From Caulobacter sp. 602-2 (lineage in GTDB: Bacteria; Pseudomonadota; Alphaproteobacteria; Caulobacterales; Caulobacteraceae), in assembly GCF_011043625.1 (NCBI RefSeq), contig NZ_JAAKGT010000002.1, forward strand, positions 372,001-436,000: 64,000 nucleotides of DNA, read 5' to 3'. This document shows positions 9,322 through 19,588 of the stretch, in pieces. The first letter of the stretch is position 1, and each line of letters starts with the position of its first letter. The notes beneath the pieces were generated by a model. That model was not told where the DNA came from. It did not search any database and saw only the letters and a list, made by a program, of their open reading frames with translations. Both the position numbers and the translations under genes were made by a program.

Positions 9322-10365
9322 ATGCGCAACGTCACCATCGTCCATGTCGCCGAAAAGGCCCGGGTCTCGGTCAAGACCGTCTCGCGCGTGGTCAACAACG
9401 AGCCGACCGTCACGCCGGAACTGCGCGAGCGCGTGCAGGCGGCCATCGACCAGCTGGGCTACGCTCCCAACATCGCCGCCCGCCGCCTTGGCGGGTCGCG
9501 CTCGTTCCTGATCGTCGCCTTCAACGACCGCAAGCTGACCCTGGAGAACTGGCGCAGCGACCGGGGCAACAACTGGATCGACCGCATGCAGTACGGGGCC
9601 ATGCTCCGCTGCGACGTCCACGGCTATCACCTGCTGTGCGAACTGATCGACCTGGAGAGCGACCAGCTGGCCCGGCGGGTCGGTCACGTGCTCTCCTCGC
9701 TGCGGCCCGACGGGGTGATCCTGACGCCGCCCAACTGCGAGGACCCGACGGTGCTGGACGCGCTGAAGCGCGCCCAGGTCCCGTTCGTGCGCCTGGGCTC
9801 GGCGCAGGCCGGCCCCGGCGCCCGGGTGCGGATGGACGACCAGGCCGCCGCCCGCCAGCTGACCGAGCACCTGGTCGAACTGGGGCATCGCCGCGTCGGC
9901 TTCGTCACCGGCAGCGCCCGCTTCCTGGCCAGCCGCGACCGCGAGGAGGGCTACCGGCGGGCGCTGGCCGCCGCCGGCCTGACGGTCGACGAAACCCTGC
10001 TCGTGCCCGGCGACTTCACCTTCGAGGGCGGCGTCGCGGCGGCCGAAGCCCTGCTGGCGCGCCCCGACCGCCCCACCGCCATCCTGGCCGGCAACGACGA
10101 GACCGCCCTGGCGGTCATGCACGTGGCCCGCCGGCTGGGCGTGGCGATACCGGACGACCTGTCCCTGGCGACCTTCGACGACACCCCCAGCGTCAGGCTG
10201 TCCCTGCCGCCGCTGACCACGATCCGCCAGCCGGTGGCCGAGATGGCCGCCCAGGCCGTCGACCTGCTGGTCGCCGCCGCCGCCAAGGACGGCAAGCTGT
10301 CGCGCGTCGACCACCTGCTGCCGTTCGAACTGGCCCTGCGCGCCTCGACCGCGCCACCGCCTTAA
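9322..10365 (+). CDS. LacI-family transcriptional repressor
   Basis: 347 aa. The N-terminal HTH (VAEKARVSVKTVSRVVNNEP then LGYAPNIAARRL) is canonical LacI including the hinge helix. A periplasmic-binding-protein-like sugar-sensing core follows, with GFVTGSARFLASRDREEGYR, ILAGNDETALAVM and FDDTPSVRLSLPPLTTIRQP blocks. The ATG at 9322 is preceded by GGGAG. It probably represses the divergent GH3 gene and itself through the palindromes at 9079 and 9196 until a glucoside-derived inducer binds. The inducer cannot be read from the sequence. Confidence 0.93.
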   Translation: MRNVTIVHVAEKARVSVKTVSRVVNNEPTVTPELRERVQAAIDQLGYAPNIAARRLGGSRSFLIVAFNDRKLTLENWRSDRGNNWIDRMQYGAMLRCDVHGYHLLCELIDLESDQLARRVGHVLSSLRPDGVILTPPNCEDPTVLDALKRAQVPFVRLGSAQAGPGARVRMDDQAAARQLTEHLVELGHRRVGFVTGSARFLASRDREEGYRRALAAAGLTVDETLLVPGDFTFEGGVAAAEALLARPDRPTAILAGNDETALAVMHVARRLGVAIPDDLSLATFDDTPSVRLSLPPLTTIRQPVAEMAAQAVDLLVAAAAKDGKLSRVDHLLPFELALRASTAPPP

Positions 10366-10476
10366 AGAAGCCGCCTCCACCCGCGACGGGATGTCGCGGG
10401 GAGCTTGACCAGCCAGCCTGTGCGCCCTTTCCTCTTGCGACTTCGAATTTGGAGCCGGCAGCGCTTGGCCAGAGAC

Positions 10477-12186
10477 ATGACCCAGGTCGACGCCGCCTCA
10501 GCCGCCGCAGGACCGCCCACCGTCCGAAGGCGGCTGTTGATCATGGCGCTTTGCCTGGTCGCCCCGGCCATCGTCTTCATGGCCCTGCTGGCCCGCGCCG
10601 AGTACGGCCAGAGCCAGGGTCGCTACGAGCAGCAGTTGGTCGCCACCACGCGCGCCCTGGGCCTGGCCGTCGACCGTCAGCTGGCCCAGGGCCAGAGCAC
10701 GCTGCAGGCCCTGTCGGTCTCGCCGGCCCTGGCGGCCGGCGACCTGGAGAGCTTCGAGCGCCAGGCCCGCGCCGCGGTGCGCGCCAAGGACGCCTGGATC
10801 GTGCTGATCTCGCCCCGCGGCCAGGTGGTCAACACCCGCCTGCCGCCCGGCCAGACCCCGCCGCGCAACGCCGGCCTGCCGCCCGAACGCTGGGCCGCCG
10901 TCCGCTCGGGCCGCACCACCGTGTCCAACCTCACCTACGGCGCGGTGGCCAAGCAGCCGATCGTGGCCATCGACATGCCGGTGATCGTCGACGGTCAGCT
11001 CTACGACCTGGCCTACATCCAGACGCCCGCCGCCTTCGCGCCGCTGTTCGCCGCCCAGGGCGTGCCGCGGAGCTGGACGGCCAGCATCGTCGACCGCGAC
11101 GCCCGCCTGGTGGCCCGCTCGCGCGACCAGGACAAGATGCTGGGCCGCTCGGCCAGCCGGCCGATGCTGGACGCCATGGCCAAGGACAACGACGGCGTTC
11201 TGGAGACCTACACCCTCGACGGCACCCCCACCCTGTCGGCCTTCAGCCGTTCGCCGACCTACGGATGGAGCTTCATCGTCGGCGTGCCGCGCACCGAACT
11301 CGAACGCGCCAACCTGTCGTCGCTGGCCCTGCTGGTGGTCGCGGGCCTGGCCCTGCTGGCCATCGGCGCCGGCGCGGCCCTGCTGTTCTCGCGCGGGATC
11401 TCCGGCGAGGTGCGGGCCCTGGTCGCCGACGCCCGGCTCATGGCCTCGGGCGGCGACATGCCGGCCCAGACCACGGGCGGCCTGCGCGAGATCGGCGAGG
11501 TGCGCGAGGCCCTGCACGCGGCCTCACGCCAGCTGCGCGCCCGCGAGGCCGAGGAAAAGCGCGCGCAAGGCCGTCAGCAGCTGATGATCAACGAGCTGAA
11601 CCACCGGGTGAAGAACACCCTGGCCACGGTCCAGTCGCTGGCCCTGCAGAGCCTGGGCAAGGGCGAGCCCGCGCCCGGCTTCGACGCCTTCAACGAGCGG
11701 CTCTACGCCCTGGCCCGCGCCCACGACCTTCTGACCCGCACGGTGTGGGAGAGCGCCGACCTGGCCGACCTGCTGCGCCAGACGCTGGAGCCCTACGGCG
11801 ACCGCGCCCGCATGGAGGGTCCGTCGGCCGCCCTGCCGCCCAGCGCGGCCCTGGCCCTGTCGATGGTGTTCCACGAACTGGCGACCAACGCCTCGAAGTA
11901 CGGCGGCCTGTCGACCCCCGCCGGCCGGGTCGAGGTCACCTGGCGGCGCGATCCGCTGGATCCGCACCGCCTGGCCCTGCGCTGGGTCGAGAGCGGCGGC
12001 CCCAAGCTGAAGGGACCGCCCAGCCGCAAGGGCTTCGGCTCGCGCCTGATCGCCGCCAGCCTGCGCAACGAACTGAAGGGCGAGGCCCAGTTCGACTATC
12101 TGGGCACCGGTCTCGTCTGCACGCTGACGGTCCGCACGGCCGGCGCCCAAGCTTTGGGCGAAGACGCCCCCGCCGCCGACGCCTGA
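10477..12186 (+). CDS. Membrane sensor histidine kinase of the HWE/HisKA_2 type
   Basis: 569 aa from ATG 10477; an alternative in-frame TTG at 10405 would add 24 residues. A first transmembrane helix (about 23-43) and a second (about 280-310) enclose a dCache-like extracellular sensor. A HAMP-like linker, the H-box INELNHRVKNTLATVQSLA and a short HATPase with FHELATNASKYGGLS and KGFGSRLI follow. The HRVKNTLA H-box is typical of the HWE/HisKA_2 group, often linked to light, stress or general stress response signalling in alphaproteobacteria. No receiver gene is adjacent, so it is an orphan kinase. Confidence 0.88.
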   Translation: MTQVDAASAAAGPPTVRRRLLIMALCLVAPAIVFMALLARAEYGQSQGRYEQQLVATTRALGLAVDRQLAQGQSTLQALSVSPALAAGDLESFERQARAAVRAKDAWIVLISPRGQVVNTRLPPGQTPPRNAGLPPERWAAVRSGRTTVSNLTYGAVAKQPIVAIDMPVIVDGQLYDLAYIQTPAAFAPLFAAQGVPRSWTASIVDRDARLVARSRDQDKMLGRSASRPMLDAMAKDNDGVLETYTLDGTPTLSAFSRSPTYGWSFIVGVPRTELERANLSSLALLVVAGLALLAIGAGAALLFSRGISGEVRALVADARLMASGGDMPAQTTGGLREIGEVREALHAASRQLRAREAEEKRAQGRQQLMINELNHRVKNTLATVQSLALQSLGKGEPAPGFDAFNERLYALARAHDLLTRTVWESADLADLLRQTLEPYGDRARMEGPSAALPPSAALALSMVFHELATNASKYGGLSTPAGRVEVTWRRDPLDPHRLALRWVESGGPKLKGPPSRKGFGSRLIAASLRNELKGEAQFDYLGTGLVCTLTVRTAGAQALGEDAPAADA

Positions 12187-12382
12187 ACGAGCAGCCGCGC
12201 GCGCCCGCGCCGGACGCCGCCCGGCCGCTTGACCGACGTTCTCTCGCTCATCGTGATGGTCGATCCGCTCCGCACCCATCCTGGGGCGCTGTCGGATCGA
12301 TCGTATTGCCTCGCCGCGTAGATTGATCTTCCATGACGCTCAGGATGCAGGCCGCAGAGCCGCACCTGAGGGAAGAGCGTTC

Positions 12383-13084
12383 ATGATCGTAACCGACGAC
12401 TCCGTCATGCTGCCGGCCCGGCCCGAGCCGATCCCGCTGGATCCGGCCCGCACGGCCGTCATCGTCATCGACATGCAGAACGCCTACGCCTCCAAGGGCG
12501 GCTATCTCGACCTGGCCGGTTTCGACATCGGCGGCGCGGCCGCCTGCATCCAGCAGATCAAGGGCGTGCTCGAAACCGCCCGCGAGGCCGGCGTGCAGGT
12601 GATCTATTTCCAGAACGGCTGGGACGACCAGTACGTCGAAGCCGGCGGCCCCGGCTCGCCCAACTGGTGGAAATCGAACGCGCTGAAGACCATGCGCGCC
12701 AGGCCCGAGCTGCAAGGCAAGCTCCTTGCCCGCGGCCAGTGGGACTACGAGCTGGTCGACGAACTGGCGCCCCAGCCGGGCGACATCTGCCTGCACAAGA
12801 CCCGCTATTCCGGCTTCTTCAACAGCCAGCTCGACAGCGTGCTGCGCAGCCGCAACATCAAGAACCTGGTCTTCGTCGGCATCGCCACCAACGTCTGCGT
12901 GGAGTCGACCCTGCGCGACGGCTTCTTCCTCGAATATTTCGGCACGGTGCTGGAGGACGCCACCCACCAGGCCGGCCCCGACTTCGTGCAGAAGGCCACG
13001 CTCTACAACATCGAGACCTTCTTCGGCTGGGTGTCGACCGTGGCCGACTTCAAGGGCGCGTTCGGGCAGCTGGCGCCGAAATAG
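12383..13084 (+). CDS. rutB: Ureidoacrylate amidohydrolase RutB
   Basis: 233-aa isochorismatase-fold hydrolase that releases carbamate (thence ammonia and CO2) from ureidoacrylate peracid or ureidoacrylate in the Rut uracil pathway. The cysteine-hydrolase triad is visible: Asp30 in [10 protein letters not shown], Lys139 in HKTRYSGF and Cys172 in [18 protein letters not shown] precedes the ATG at 12383. It is first of a rutB-rutC-rutD-rutA run, which fixes the family assignment within the broad isochorismatase group. The 196 bases before it hold no clear RutR site. Confidence 0.93.
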   Translation: MIVTDDSVMLPARPEPIPLDPARTAVIVIDMQNAYASKGGYLDLAGFDIGGAAACIQQIKGVLETAREAGVQVIYFQNGWDDQYVEAGGPGSPNWWKSNALKTMRARPELQGKLLARGQWDYELVDELAPQPGDICLHKTRYSGFFNSQLDSVLRSRNIKNLVFVGIATNVCVESTLRDGFFLEYFGTVLEDATHQAGPDFVQKATLYNIETFFGWVSTVADFKGAFGQLAPK

Positions 13085-13164
13085 AGGTTTCGACGGCTTT
13101 CCCCGCAAGGCTTTCCGCCTTCGGACGGAATGAAGAACTTAATTACAGAAGGACAGAGGACGAG

Positions 13165-13554
13165 ATGCCCAAGACCGTCATCACCCCGCCCGGCACGGGC
13201 ACGCCGATCGCCCCGTTCTCGCCGGGCACGCTGGCCGACGGGATCGTCTACGTCTCGGGCACCCTGGCCTTCGACAAGGACAACAACGTCGCCCATGTCG
13301 GCGACGCCGAGGGCCAGACGCGGCAGGTGCTGGAGACCATCAAGTCCGTCATCGAGACCGCCGGCGGCACGATGGACGACGTGACCATGAACCACATCTT
13401 CCTGACCGACTGGGCCAACTACCAGACCATCAACAAGGTCTATGCCGAGTACTTTCCGGGCGACAAGCCGGCCCGCTACTGCATCCAGTGCGGCCTGGTG
13501 AAGCCCGACTTCCTGGTCGAGATCGCCACCGTCGCCCACATCGGCAAGAAGTGA
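13165..13554 (+). CDS. rutC: 3-aminoacrylate deaminase RutC (Rid/YjgF family)
   Basis: 129 aa, the normal Rid-family length. It catalyses or accelerates hydrolysis of aminoacrylate, produced by RutB, to malonic semialdehyde. Family blocks: [17 protein letters not shown] near the N-terminus and the substrate-binding region with [19 protein letters not shown], including the conserved Arg and Cys. The ATG at 13165 has AGAGGA upstream. It lies 80 bases after rutB and its stop overlaps possible starts of rutD. Confidence 0.93.
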   Translation: MPKTVITPPGTGTPIAPFSPGTLADGIVYVSGTLAFDKDNNVAHVGDAEGQTRQVLETIKSVIETAGGTMDDVTMNHIFLTDWANYQTINKVYAEYFPGDKPARYCIQCGLVKPDFLVEIATVAHIGKK

Positions 13555-13562
13555 TCGACGCC

Positions 13563-14372
13563 GTGACTTCGGGAACCGTCGACGGCCTGCACTACGAACT
13601 GCACGGCGGCCCCATCGCGGGCCGCGAGGTCGTGCTGATGTCGTCGGGCCTGGGCGGCTCGGGATCCTTCTGGGCCCCTCAGATGGCGGCTCTGACCGAG
13701 CGCTGGCCGGTGGTGCTGTACGACCACCGCGGCACGGGCCGCAGCGTGCGCGAACTGCCGGCGGAGCGGCCCTACAGCGTCGCCGACATGGCCGAAGACA
13801 TGGTCAGGGTGATGGACGCCCTGGGGATCGCCAAGGCCCACGTCGTGGGCCACGCGGCCGGCGGCAATGCGGGCCTGGCGCTCGCCCTCTCCCACCCCGA
13901 CCGCCTGGGCAAGCTGGTGGTGGTCAACGGCTGGTCTCGGCCCGACCCGCATATCAGGCGCTGCTTCGACACCCGCCTGCATCTGCTCAACGACACCGGC
14001 CCCGCCGCCTACGTCCACGCCCAGGCCCTGTTCCTCTATCCGGCGACCTGGATCTCGGAAAACAGCGACCGCCTGGCCGCCGAGGAGCCGCACCACGTGG
14101 CCGGCTTCCCGCCCAAGGCGGTGATGCTGGCCCGCATCGGGGCGCTGCTGGCCTTCGACATCGACGAGCACCTGCCGCGGATCACCCACCCGGTGCTGGT
14201 CAGCGCCACGGCCGACGACATGCTGGTGCCCGTCACCTGCGCCCATCGCCTGGCCCAGCGCCTGCCCGACGCCACGCTCGACGTGCTGCCCTGGGGCGGC
14301 CACGCCTCGAGCGTGACCGACCCCGAGGGGTTCAACGCCTCGCTGGTGAAGTTCCTGAAGGGGGACGGATGA
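13563..14372 (+). CDS. rutD: RutD alpha/beta hydrolase
   Basis: 269 aa from the GTG at 13563; a GTG at 13551 overlapping the rutC stop is also possible and would couple the two. Alpha/beta hydrolase fold with the oxyanion block SSGLGGSG, YDHRGTGRS and the elbow VVGHAAGGNAG. The usual nucleophile Ser of the elbow is Ala here; RutD proteins are known to deviate at this site. It is proposed to speed aminoacrylate or carbamate turnover in the Rut pathway. A palindromic repeat element follows before rutA. Confidence 0.88.
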   Translation: MTSGTVDGLHYELHGGPIAGREVVLMSSGLGGSGSFWAPQMAALTERWPVVLYDHRGTGRSVRELPAERPYSVADMAEDMVRVMDALGIAKAHVVGHAAGGNAGLALALSHPDRLGKLVVVNGWSRPDPHIRRCFDTRLHLLNDTGPAAYVHAQALFLYPATWISENSDRLAAEEPHHVAGFPPKAVMLARIGALLAFDIDEHLPRITHPVLVSATADDMLVPVTCAHRLAQRLPDATLDVLPWGGHASSVTDPEGFNASLVKFLKGDG

Positions 14373-14390
14373 GCGGGGTTCACGACATAG

Positions 14391-14530
14391 ATCCTCCCCC
14401 TCTGGGGGAGGTGGCCCGGAGGGCCGGAGGGGGGCGGCGCGGCGCTTACCCCCTCAGTCGGCGGAGTTTATCCTCGGGCCGGCCCTCGGCCGGACCCGGG
14501 GGCCGACAGCTCCCCCACAGGGGGAGCACC
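14391..14530. repeat. GC-rich palindromic intergenic element inside the rut cluster
   Basis: About 140 bases of nested inverted repeats: a CCTCCCCCTC/GGGGGAGG hairpin at 14393-14411, a matching CTCCCCCACAGGGGGAG hairpin near the right end, and GGCCGG-rich arms between. Similar ends occur at 15632-15745. It looks like a mobile or REP-like intergenic element rather than a gene. Confidence 0.7.
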
Positions 14531-14573
14531 TTCCTGGCCAAGCCACAACACACTTCAAAGGGGCACTAACACC

Positions 14574-15631
<1,058 letters not shown>

Positions 15632-15632
<1 letters not shown>

Positions 15633-15745
15633 GGGCCGGAGGGCCGGTGGGGGGACGTTTTCAGCCGCTGCGGCGCTTGGCTGCCTCGGCAATCACCCCC
15701 CCCCACCGATCGCTTCGCGATCACCTCCCCCACGAGGGGAGGTTC
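15632..15745. repeat. Palindromic intergenic element between rutA and the FKBP gene
   Basis: Region with GGGCCGGAGGGCCGG, a run of ten C residues near 15697, a GATCGCTTCGCGATC hairpin and an ACCTCCCC/GGGGAGGT pair at the right end. It shares its end type with the element at 14391-14530, and sits between converging genes where it may also stop transcription. Confidence 0.6.
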
Positions 15746-15750
15746 TTTCC

Positions 15751-16263
15751 TCAGTCCAGCGTCATCATGTCGATCAGCTTGACCCGGAAGATCATCACGC
15801 TGTTGGGCGGGATCTCGCCGGCGGTGCGGTCGCCGTAACCGAGCGACGGCGGGACGAACAGCGTCCATTCGTCGCCCACCTTCATCTTCGGCAGGGCCTC
15901 CATCCAGGCCGGCACCAGGCCGCCCAGCGGCGCGATCAGCGGCTTGCCGCGCGCGAACGAGCTGTCGAACACCGTGCCGTCGACCAGCTTGCCCTCGTAG
16001 TGGACCTTGATGATCTCGCCTTCCTTGGGCGAGGGCGCGTCCTTCGCGCCGGCGGTCACGACCTTGTACTGCAGGCCCGACGGCAGGGTGATCACGCCCG
16101 GCTGCTTGGCGTTGGCGGCCAGCCAGGCGGTCGACTTGGCCAGGTTCTCGGCGGCCGGGTTGGCGGTGACGTCGGGGGCCGGCGCCGGGGTCGGCGGGGT
16201 CTGGGCCAGGGCCGGACCGGCCAGAGCGACGGACAACCCCAGGGCGATGAGAGCGGTGCGCAT
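15751..16263 (-). CDS. Secreted FKBP-type peptidyl-prolyl cis-trans isomerase
   Basis: 170 aa with a signal peptide (MRTALIALGLSVALAGPALA) and a C-terminal FKBP domain: VHYEGKLVDGTVFDSSFARG, then PLGGLVPAWMEALPKMKVGD, FVPPSLGYGDR and the closing MIFRVKLIDM. The aromatic pocket residues typical of active FKBPs (Tyr, Phe, Tyr) are present. It probably helps fold proteins in the periplasm. The start at 16263 is chosen because it begins the signal peptide; an in-frame upstream extension is charged and unlikely. Confidence 0.92.
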   Translation of the reverse strand: MRTALIALGLSVALAGPALAQTPPTPAPAPDVTANPAAENLAKSTAWLAANAKQPGVITLPSGLQYKVVTAGAKDAPSPKEGEIIKVHYEGKLVDGTVFDSSFARGKPLIAPLGGLVPAWMEALPKMKVGDEWTLFVPPSLGYGDRTAGEIPPNSVMIFRVKLIDMMTLD

Positions 16264-16416
16264 GTTTGAGCGACTCGTGTTATCTATGCGACGAAATGTC
16301 AGAATAGACATTCGGCTGGACGAGAGCACACTAAAAACCGAGGGCTCGTGTTCAGCCAGAAGAAGAACGGCCATTTTCTACTTGGACCGTTCTTCGCTCG
16401 TCGGGAAGGAAACGTC

Positions 16417-16575
16417 ATGGCCAGGGCTACTGGCGGCTCATTGAGCGGAGCGCATTGGTGGCAGCGCCATCCGATGTTCGCGCTCTTCGTCGGGTGGGTG
16501 GTGATCGGCTCGCTGGGCCTCGCCGCCGCCGTTCAACTGTGGCCGGTTCTCGCGCGCTTTACGCCGCTCGCCTGA
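16417..16575 (+). CDS. Small single-helix membrane protein
   Basis: 52 aa from the ATG at 16417, with AAGGAA upstream. One transmembrane helix (about residues 22-46) follows a basic/aromatic N-terminus (HWWQRHPMF). An in-frame ATG at 16348 would add 23 residues. Its last 17 bases overlap the 3' end of the oppositely read CE15 gene. No family is recognised; function unknown. Confidence 0.5.
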   Translation: MARATGGSLSGAHWWQRHPMFALFVGWVVIGSLGLAAAVQLWPVLARFTPLA

Positions 16576-17881
16576 AGGCGCGCGCCGCAAACTCCAGGAA
16601 ATACGGCCAGTTAGGCGCGGGCGTATGCCCCTCCGCATGCTGGCGGAAGACCAGGTGGTCGCCCGCCGTCAGTGTCAGCGGCGGCGGAAAGGCCGCGCGG
16701 TCCAGCCCGCCTGCGCCCAGCAGTTCGTAGACCGGGCTCGCGGCGGCCGCGGCCATGAACATGCCGCGCGCATCGACCCAGCCGTCGGTCGCGTCGGCGC
16801 CGGTTCCGATGAACAGCGGCCGGGGCGCGACCAGGGCGATCAGGCTGTGGGCGTCCACCGGCAGGTCGTCGGCGGTCAGCGGCCCGGCGTAACGCAGGAA
16901 GTTCCCCGCCATCCAGTGGTGCTCGCCCACGGCCGCCAGGTTCTCGACCTGCTCGCCGCGCCGGCGGCGATGCAGCTTGGCCCCGCCCTCGCCGGACGAG
17001 GCGATGTAGCCGGCCGCCAGGCGCGGCTCGTAGGCCATGGCCAGCAGGGCGGCCTTGCCGTAGCGCGACATCCCCGCCACCGCCGCGCGCCGCGCATCGA
17101 CCGCAGGATCGGCCTCCAGCAGGTCCAGCACCCGCGAGACGCCCCAGGCCCAGGCCCGCAAAGCGCCCCAGTCCTCCGGATCGCGCGGCCGCCCCCGATT
17201 GGCCAGGCCGATGATCCCGTCCTGCAGCTTGCCCGGGTCGTCGGGCTGCACGCTGGTGGGGGCGTAGATCGCGTAGCCCCAGCCGCGCGCGATCACAGCG
17301 TCGCGCCAGTCGGGACCCAGCGGCGGCGTGCGTCCCCGCAGCCAGGGCGGCCCGTCGGGAAAGCCCAGTTCGATCACCACGGGAGCCTTCGCAGCCCCCT
17401 CCGGCGCGCCGACCAGCAGGTCGATGGCCACGCTCCGGCCATGGCGCGTGACGTCGCCGGCCAGGCGCCGCTCGACCACCGTGCGCCCGCCCCAGCTGAC
17501 CCGCTCTTCCTTCACCGTCCGCCAGGCGGGCGCGGGCAGGCCGCGCGGAACCCGGCCATGGATCTCACGCGCGAAGGCCTCGAGGATCTGCGGCCGCCGC
17601 ACGTCCCACCAGGTCTTGGCGTCGCGTACGGGCGTTCCGTCCGGCAGGGCCAGGGGGTCGGGCAGCAGGCTGAACGGCCCGGCCCGCGCCTCGTCGTAGT
17701 TCACGGGGTTGGCCGCGCCGGGGTTCATGCCGTCGACCCCGGGCCGCAGCGCCCCGATCCCCAGCCGCCGCAGCATCGCCGCGTGAGCCTGCTCGCCGGT
17801 CAGGACCGCGACACCGGCGGCGGCCGGCCCGCCGCTCGCCAGGATCGCGGCCGTCCCCGCCAGCAGGTCGCGGCGTCTCAC
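16559..17881 (-). CDS. CE15 glucuronoyl esterase, exported
   Basis: 440 aa. Predicted to cleave the ester between 4-O-methyl-glucuronic acid side chains of xylan and lignin alcohols. CE15 signature GMSRYGKAAL places the nucleophile at Ser272; an acidic residue follows in SSGEGGAK (Glu297) and the catalytic His is in the HAEGHTP segment near the C-terminus. A twin-arginine-like leader MRRRDLLAG precedes an Ala-rich signal. The GTG start at 17881 overlaps the GH43 stop by four bases, so it is coupled to the xylanase operon. Its stop overlaps the converging small gene. Confidence 0.87.
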   Translation of the reverse strand: MRRRDLLAGTAAILASGGPAAAGVAVLTGEQAHAAMLRRLGIGALRPGVDGMNPGAANPVNYDEARAGPFSLLPDPLALPDGTPVRDAKTWWDVRRPQILEAFAREIHGRVPRGLPAPAWRTVKEERVSWGGRTVVERRLAGDVTRHGRSVAIDLLVGAPEGAAKAPVVIELGFPDGPPWLRGRTPPLGPDWRDAVIARGWGYAIYAPTSVQPDDPGKLQDGIIGLANRGRPRDPEDWGALRAWAWGVSRVLDLLEADPAVDARRAAVAGMSRYGKAALLAMAYEPRLAAGYIASSGEGGAKLHRRRRGEQVENLAAVGEHHWMAGNFLRYAGPLTADDLPVDAHSLIALVAPRPLFIGTGADATDGWVDARGMFMAAAAASPVYELLGAGGLDRAAFPPPLTLTAGDHLVFRQHAEGHTPAPNWPYFLEFAARAFRRAA

Positions 17882-19572
17882 TTCCCGTCCGCCCGGGCAT
17901 AGAGGCCCAGCATCGTCCCGACGAAACCGCCGGCGACCTTGGTCGACAGGATCGTCCCGTCCTGGTCGCCGGCCAGGTTCCGCCAGGCGCCGTCGCCGGT
18001 CGCGTAGGCGAAGTCATAGAGGCCGCCCCGGGCGGTGATCTTCAGGCGCACCGGCTCGCCCCCGGCGACCGGCAGCGGCGCGCGGGCCACGATCGCGCCG
18101 TCGACCGGATCCTTCTCGCCGGCCCGCTTCTCCAGCCGCACCTCAGGCCGTCCGTCCGCGCCCCCGGCCACGGTCAGGGCGTAGAAGAAGGCGTCGTTCT
18201 GCAGCGCCACGATCCCGGCCCGGTCGCCAGCGGCCTTCGGGGTGAACCGCACCGTCGTCTCGGCGGTCGCGTTGAGGTGCTGCTGTCGGCGCGCCCAGAT
18301 CGACGGCTGCTCGAACCCGCCCAGGCGATCGGGCCGCGCCCGCAGCACCAGCGCCCCGTCCTGCAGGTCCCACCAGCGTCCGGCCGGAATGCGCATGGTC
18401 ATCCAGTCGAGCCCCAAGGCCTTGCCGTCGAAGGTCTCGCGCACGGTGAAAGCGCCGGTGGTCGGGATCGTCGGCGCGGTTCCGGCCGGCAGCCTGGGCC
18501 GCGGCCCGGCGTAGGGGATGGCGGTCTTCGGCGGCAGGATCACCGGCCAGCCGTCCTGCCACGTCACCGGCAGCAGGAAGGTCTCGCGGCCGGTGTTGTA
18601 GGTGTCATCGCCATAGGGCCGCACCGCCAGGAAGGTCGCCCACCAATCGCCGCCTTGCGTCTGCACGAGGTCGGCATGGCCCGCCGAAGTGATCGGATGG
18701 GCCCGGTCGCGCGGCAGGTCGCGCTGGGTCAGGATCGGATTGCCGGCATAGGGCGTGTACGGCCCGGTCGCCTTGTCGGCCCGCAGCACCACCTGCGAGT
18801 GGCCCTCGGCCGTGCCGCCCTCAGCGGCGGTCAGGTAGTAGCGGCCGTCGACCTTGAGGATGTGCGGCCCCTCGATCCAGATCGGCTTGGTGGCGGGATC
18901 CACGCCCCCGTCGACCAGCACCGAGCGCGGCCCGACCATCTTGCCGGCCTTGGGGTCGTACTCCTGGATCCAGATCGCCCGGTGGCCGTCATAGCGCGAT
19001 GGACCTTGCGGCGGGCCGTTGTTGACGATCCACGCCCGCCCGTCGTCATCGAAGAACAGCGAGGTGTCGATGCCGTCGATCTCCGGCAGCCACACCGGAT
19101 CCGACCACGGGCCCTTGGGATCCCTGGCCGTGACCAGGAAATTGCCGCCGCAGTCGACGCAGGTGTTGAGGATGTAGAACACGCCGGCGTGCTCGGTGAT
19201 CGCCGGCGCGAACACCGCCCGCGACATCGCCAGCCGCTTGAAGTCCAGCTGCCCCGGACGGTCGATGGCGTTGCCGATCTGGGTCCAGTTCACCAGGTCC
19301 CGGCTGTGAAACACCGGGATGCCCGGGAACCAGGCGAAGGTCGAATTGACCAGGTAATAGTCCTGCCCCACTCGCGTGACGCTGGGGTCGGGATAGAAGC
19401 CCTTGAGTATGGGGTTGGCGTAGGCGCCGGGCGCGAGCGGCGCGTCGGTCGGATCCTGGCCGCTGTAGGTGAAGTCGTCGAAGGCGGCCGTGCCGGGGGC
19501 CAGGGGCGCGGCCACGGCGGCGCCGGCGAGCAGCGCCAGGGTCAGGGCGGGGCCCAGAGCGAAACGCAGCAT
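17878..19572 (-). CDS. GH43 beta-xylosidase / alpha-L-arabinofuranosidase, secreted
   Basis: 564 aa with a signal peptide (LRFALGPALTLALLAGAAVA). The five-bladed propeller acids are in place: Asp62 in GFYPDPSV (base), Asp169 in GIDTSLFF (pKa modulator) and Glu234 in IWIEGPHI (acid). A C-terminal beta-sandwich follows from about residue 375, typical of GH43 enzymes acting on xylo-oligosaccharides and arabinoxylan. Which sugar it removes cannot be told from the sequence. It lies 16 bases after GH10 and overlaps CE15 in the same direction. Confidence 0.9.
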   Translation of the reverse strand: MLRFALGPALTLALLAGAAVAAPLAPGTAAFDDFTYSGQDPTDAPLAPGAYANPILKGFYPDPSVTRVGQDYYLVNSTFAWFPGIPVFHSRDLVNWTQIGNAIDRPGQLDFKRLAMSRAVFAPAITEHAGVFYILNTCVDCGGNFLVTARDPKGPWSDPVWLPEIDGIDTSLFFDDDGRAWIVNNGPPQGPSRYDGHRAIWIQEYDPKAGKMVGPRSVLVDGGVDPATKPIWIEGPHILKVDGRYYLTAAEGGTAEGHSQVVLRADKATGPYTPYAGNPILTQRDLPRDRAHPITSAGHADLVQTQGGDWWATFLAVRPYGDDTYNTGRETFLLPVTWQDGWPVILPPKTAIPYAGPRPRLPAGTAPTIPTTGAFTVRETFDGKALGLDWMTMRIPAGRWWDLQDGALVLRARPDRLGGFEQPSIWARRQQHLNATAETTVRFTPKAAGDRAGIVALQNDAFFYALTVAGGADGRPEVRLEKRAGEKDPVDGAIVARAPLPVAGGEPVRLKITARGGLYDFAYATGDGAWRNLAGDQDGTILSTKVAGGFVGTMLGLYARADGK

Positions 19573-19588
19573 CACGACCGCCCTCCCC

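Noticed and set aside
12228..12262. Possible RutR site (TTGACC and TGGTCGA half-sites) before rutB
   Set aside because: The half-sites are far more widely spaced than the TTGACCA-N2-TGGTCAA operator and do not match well.
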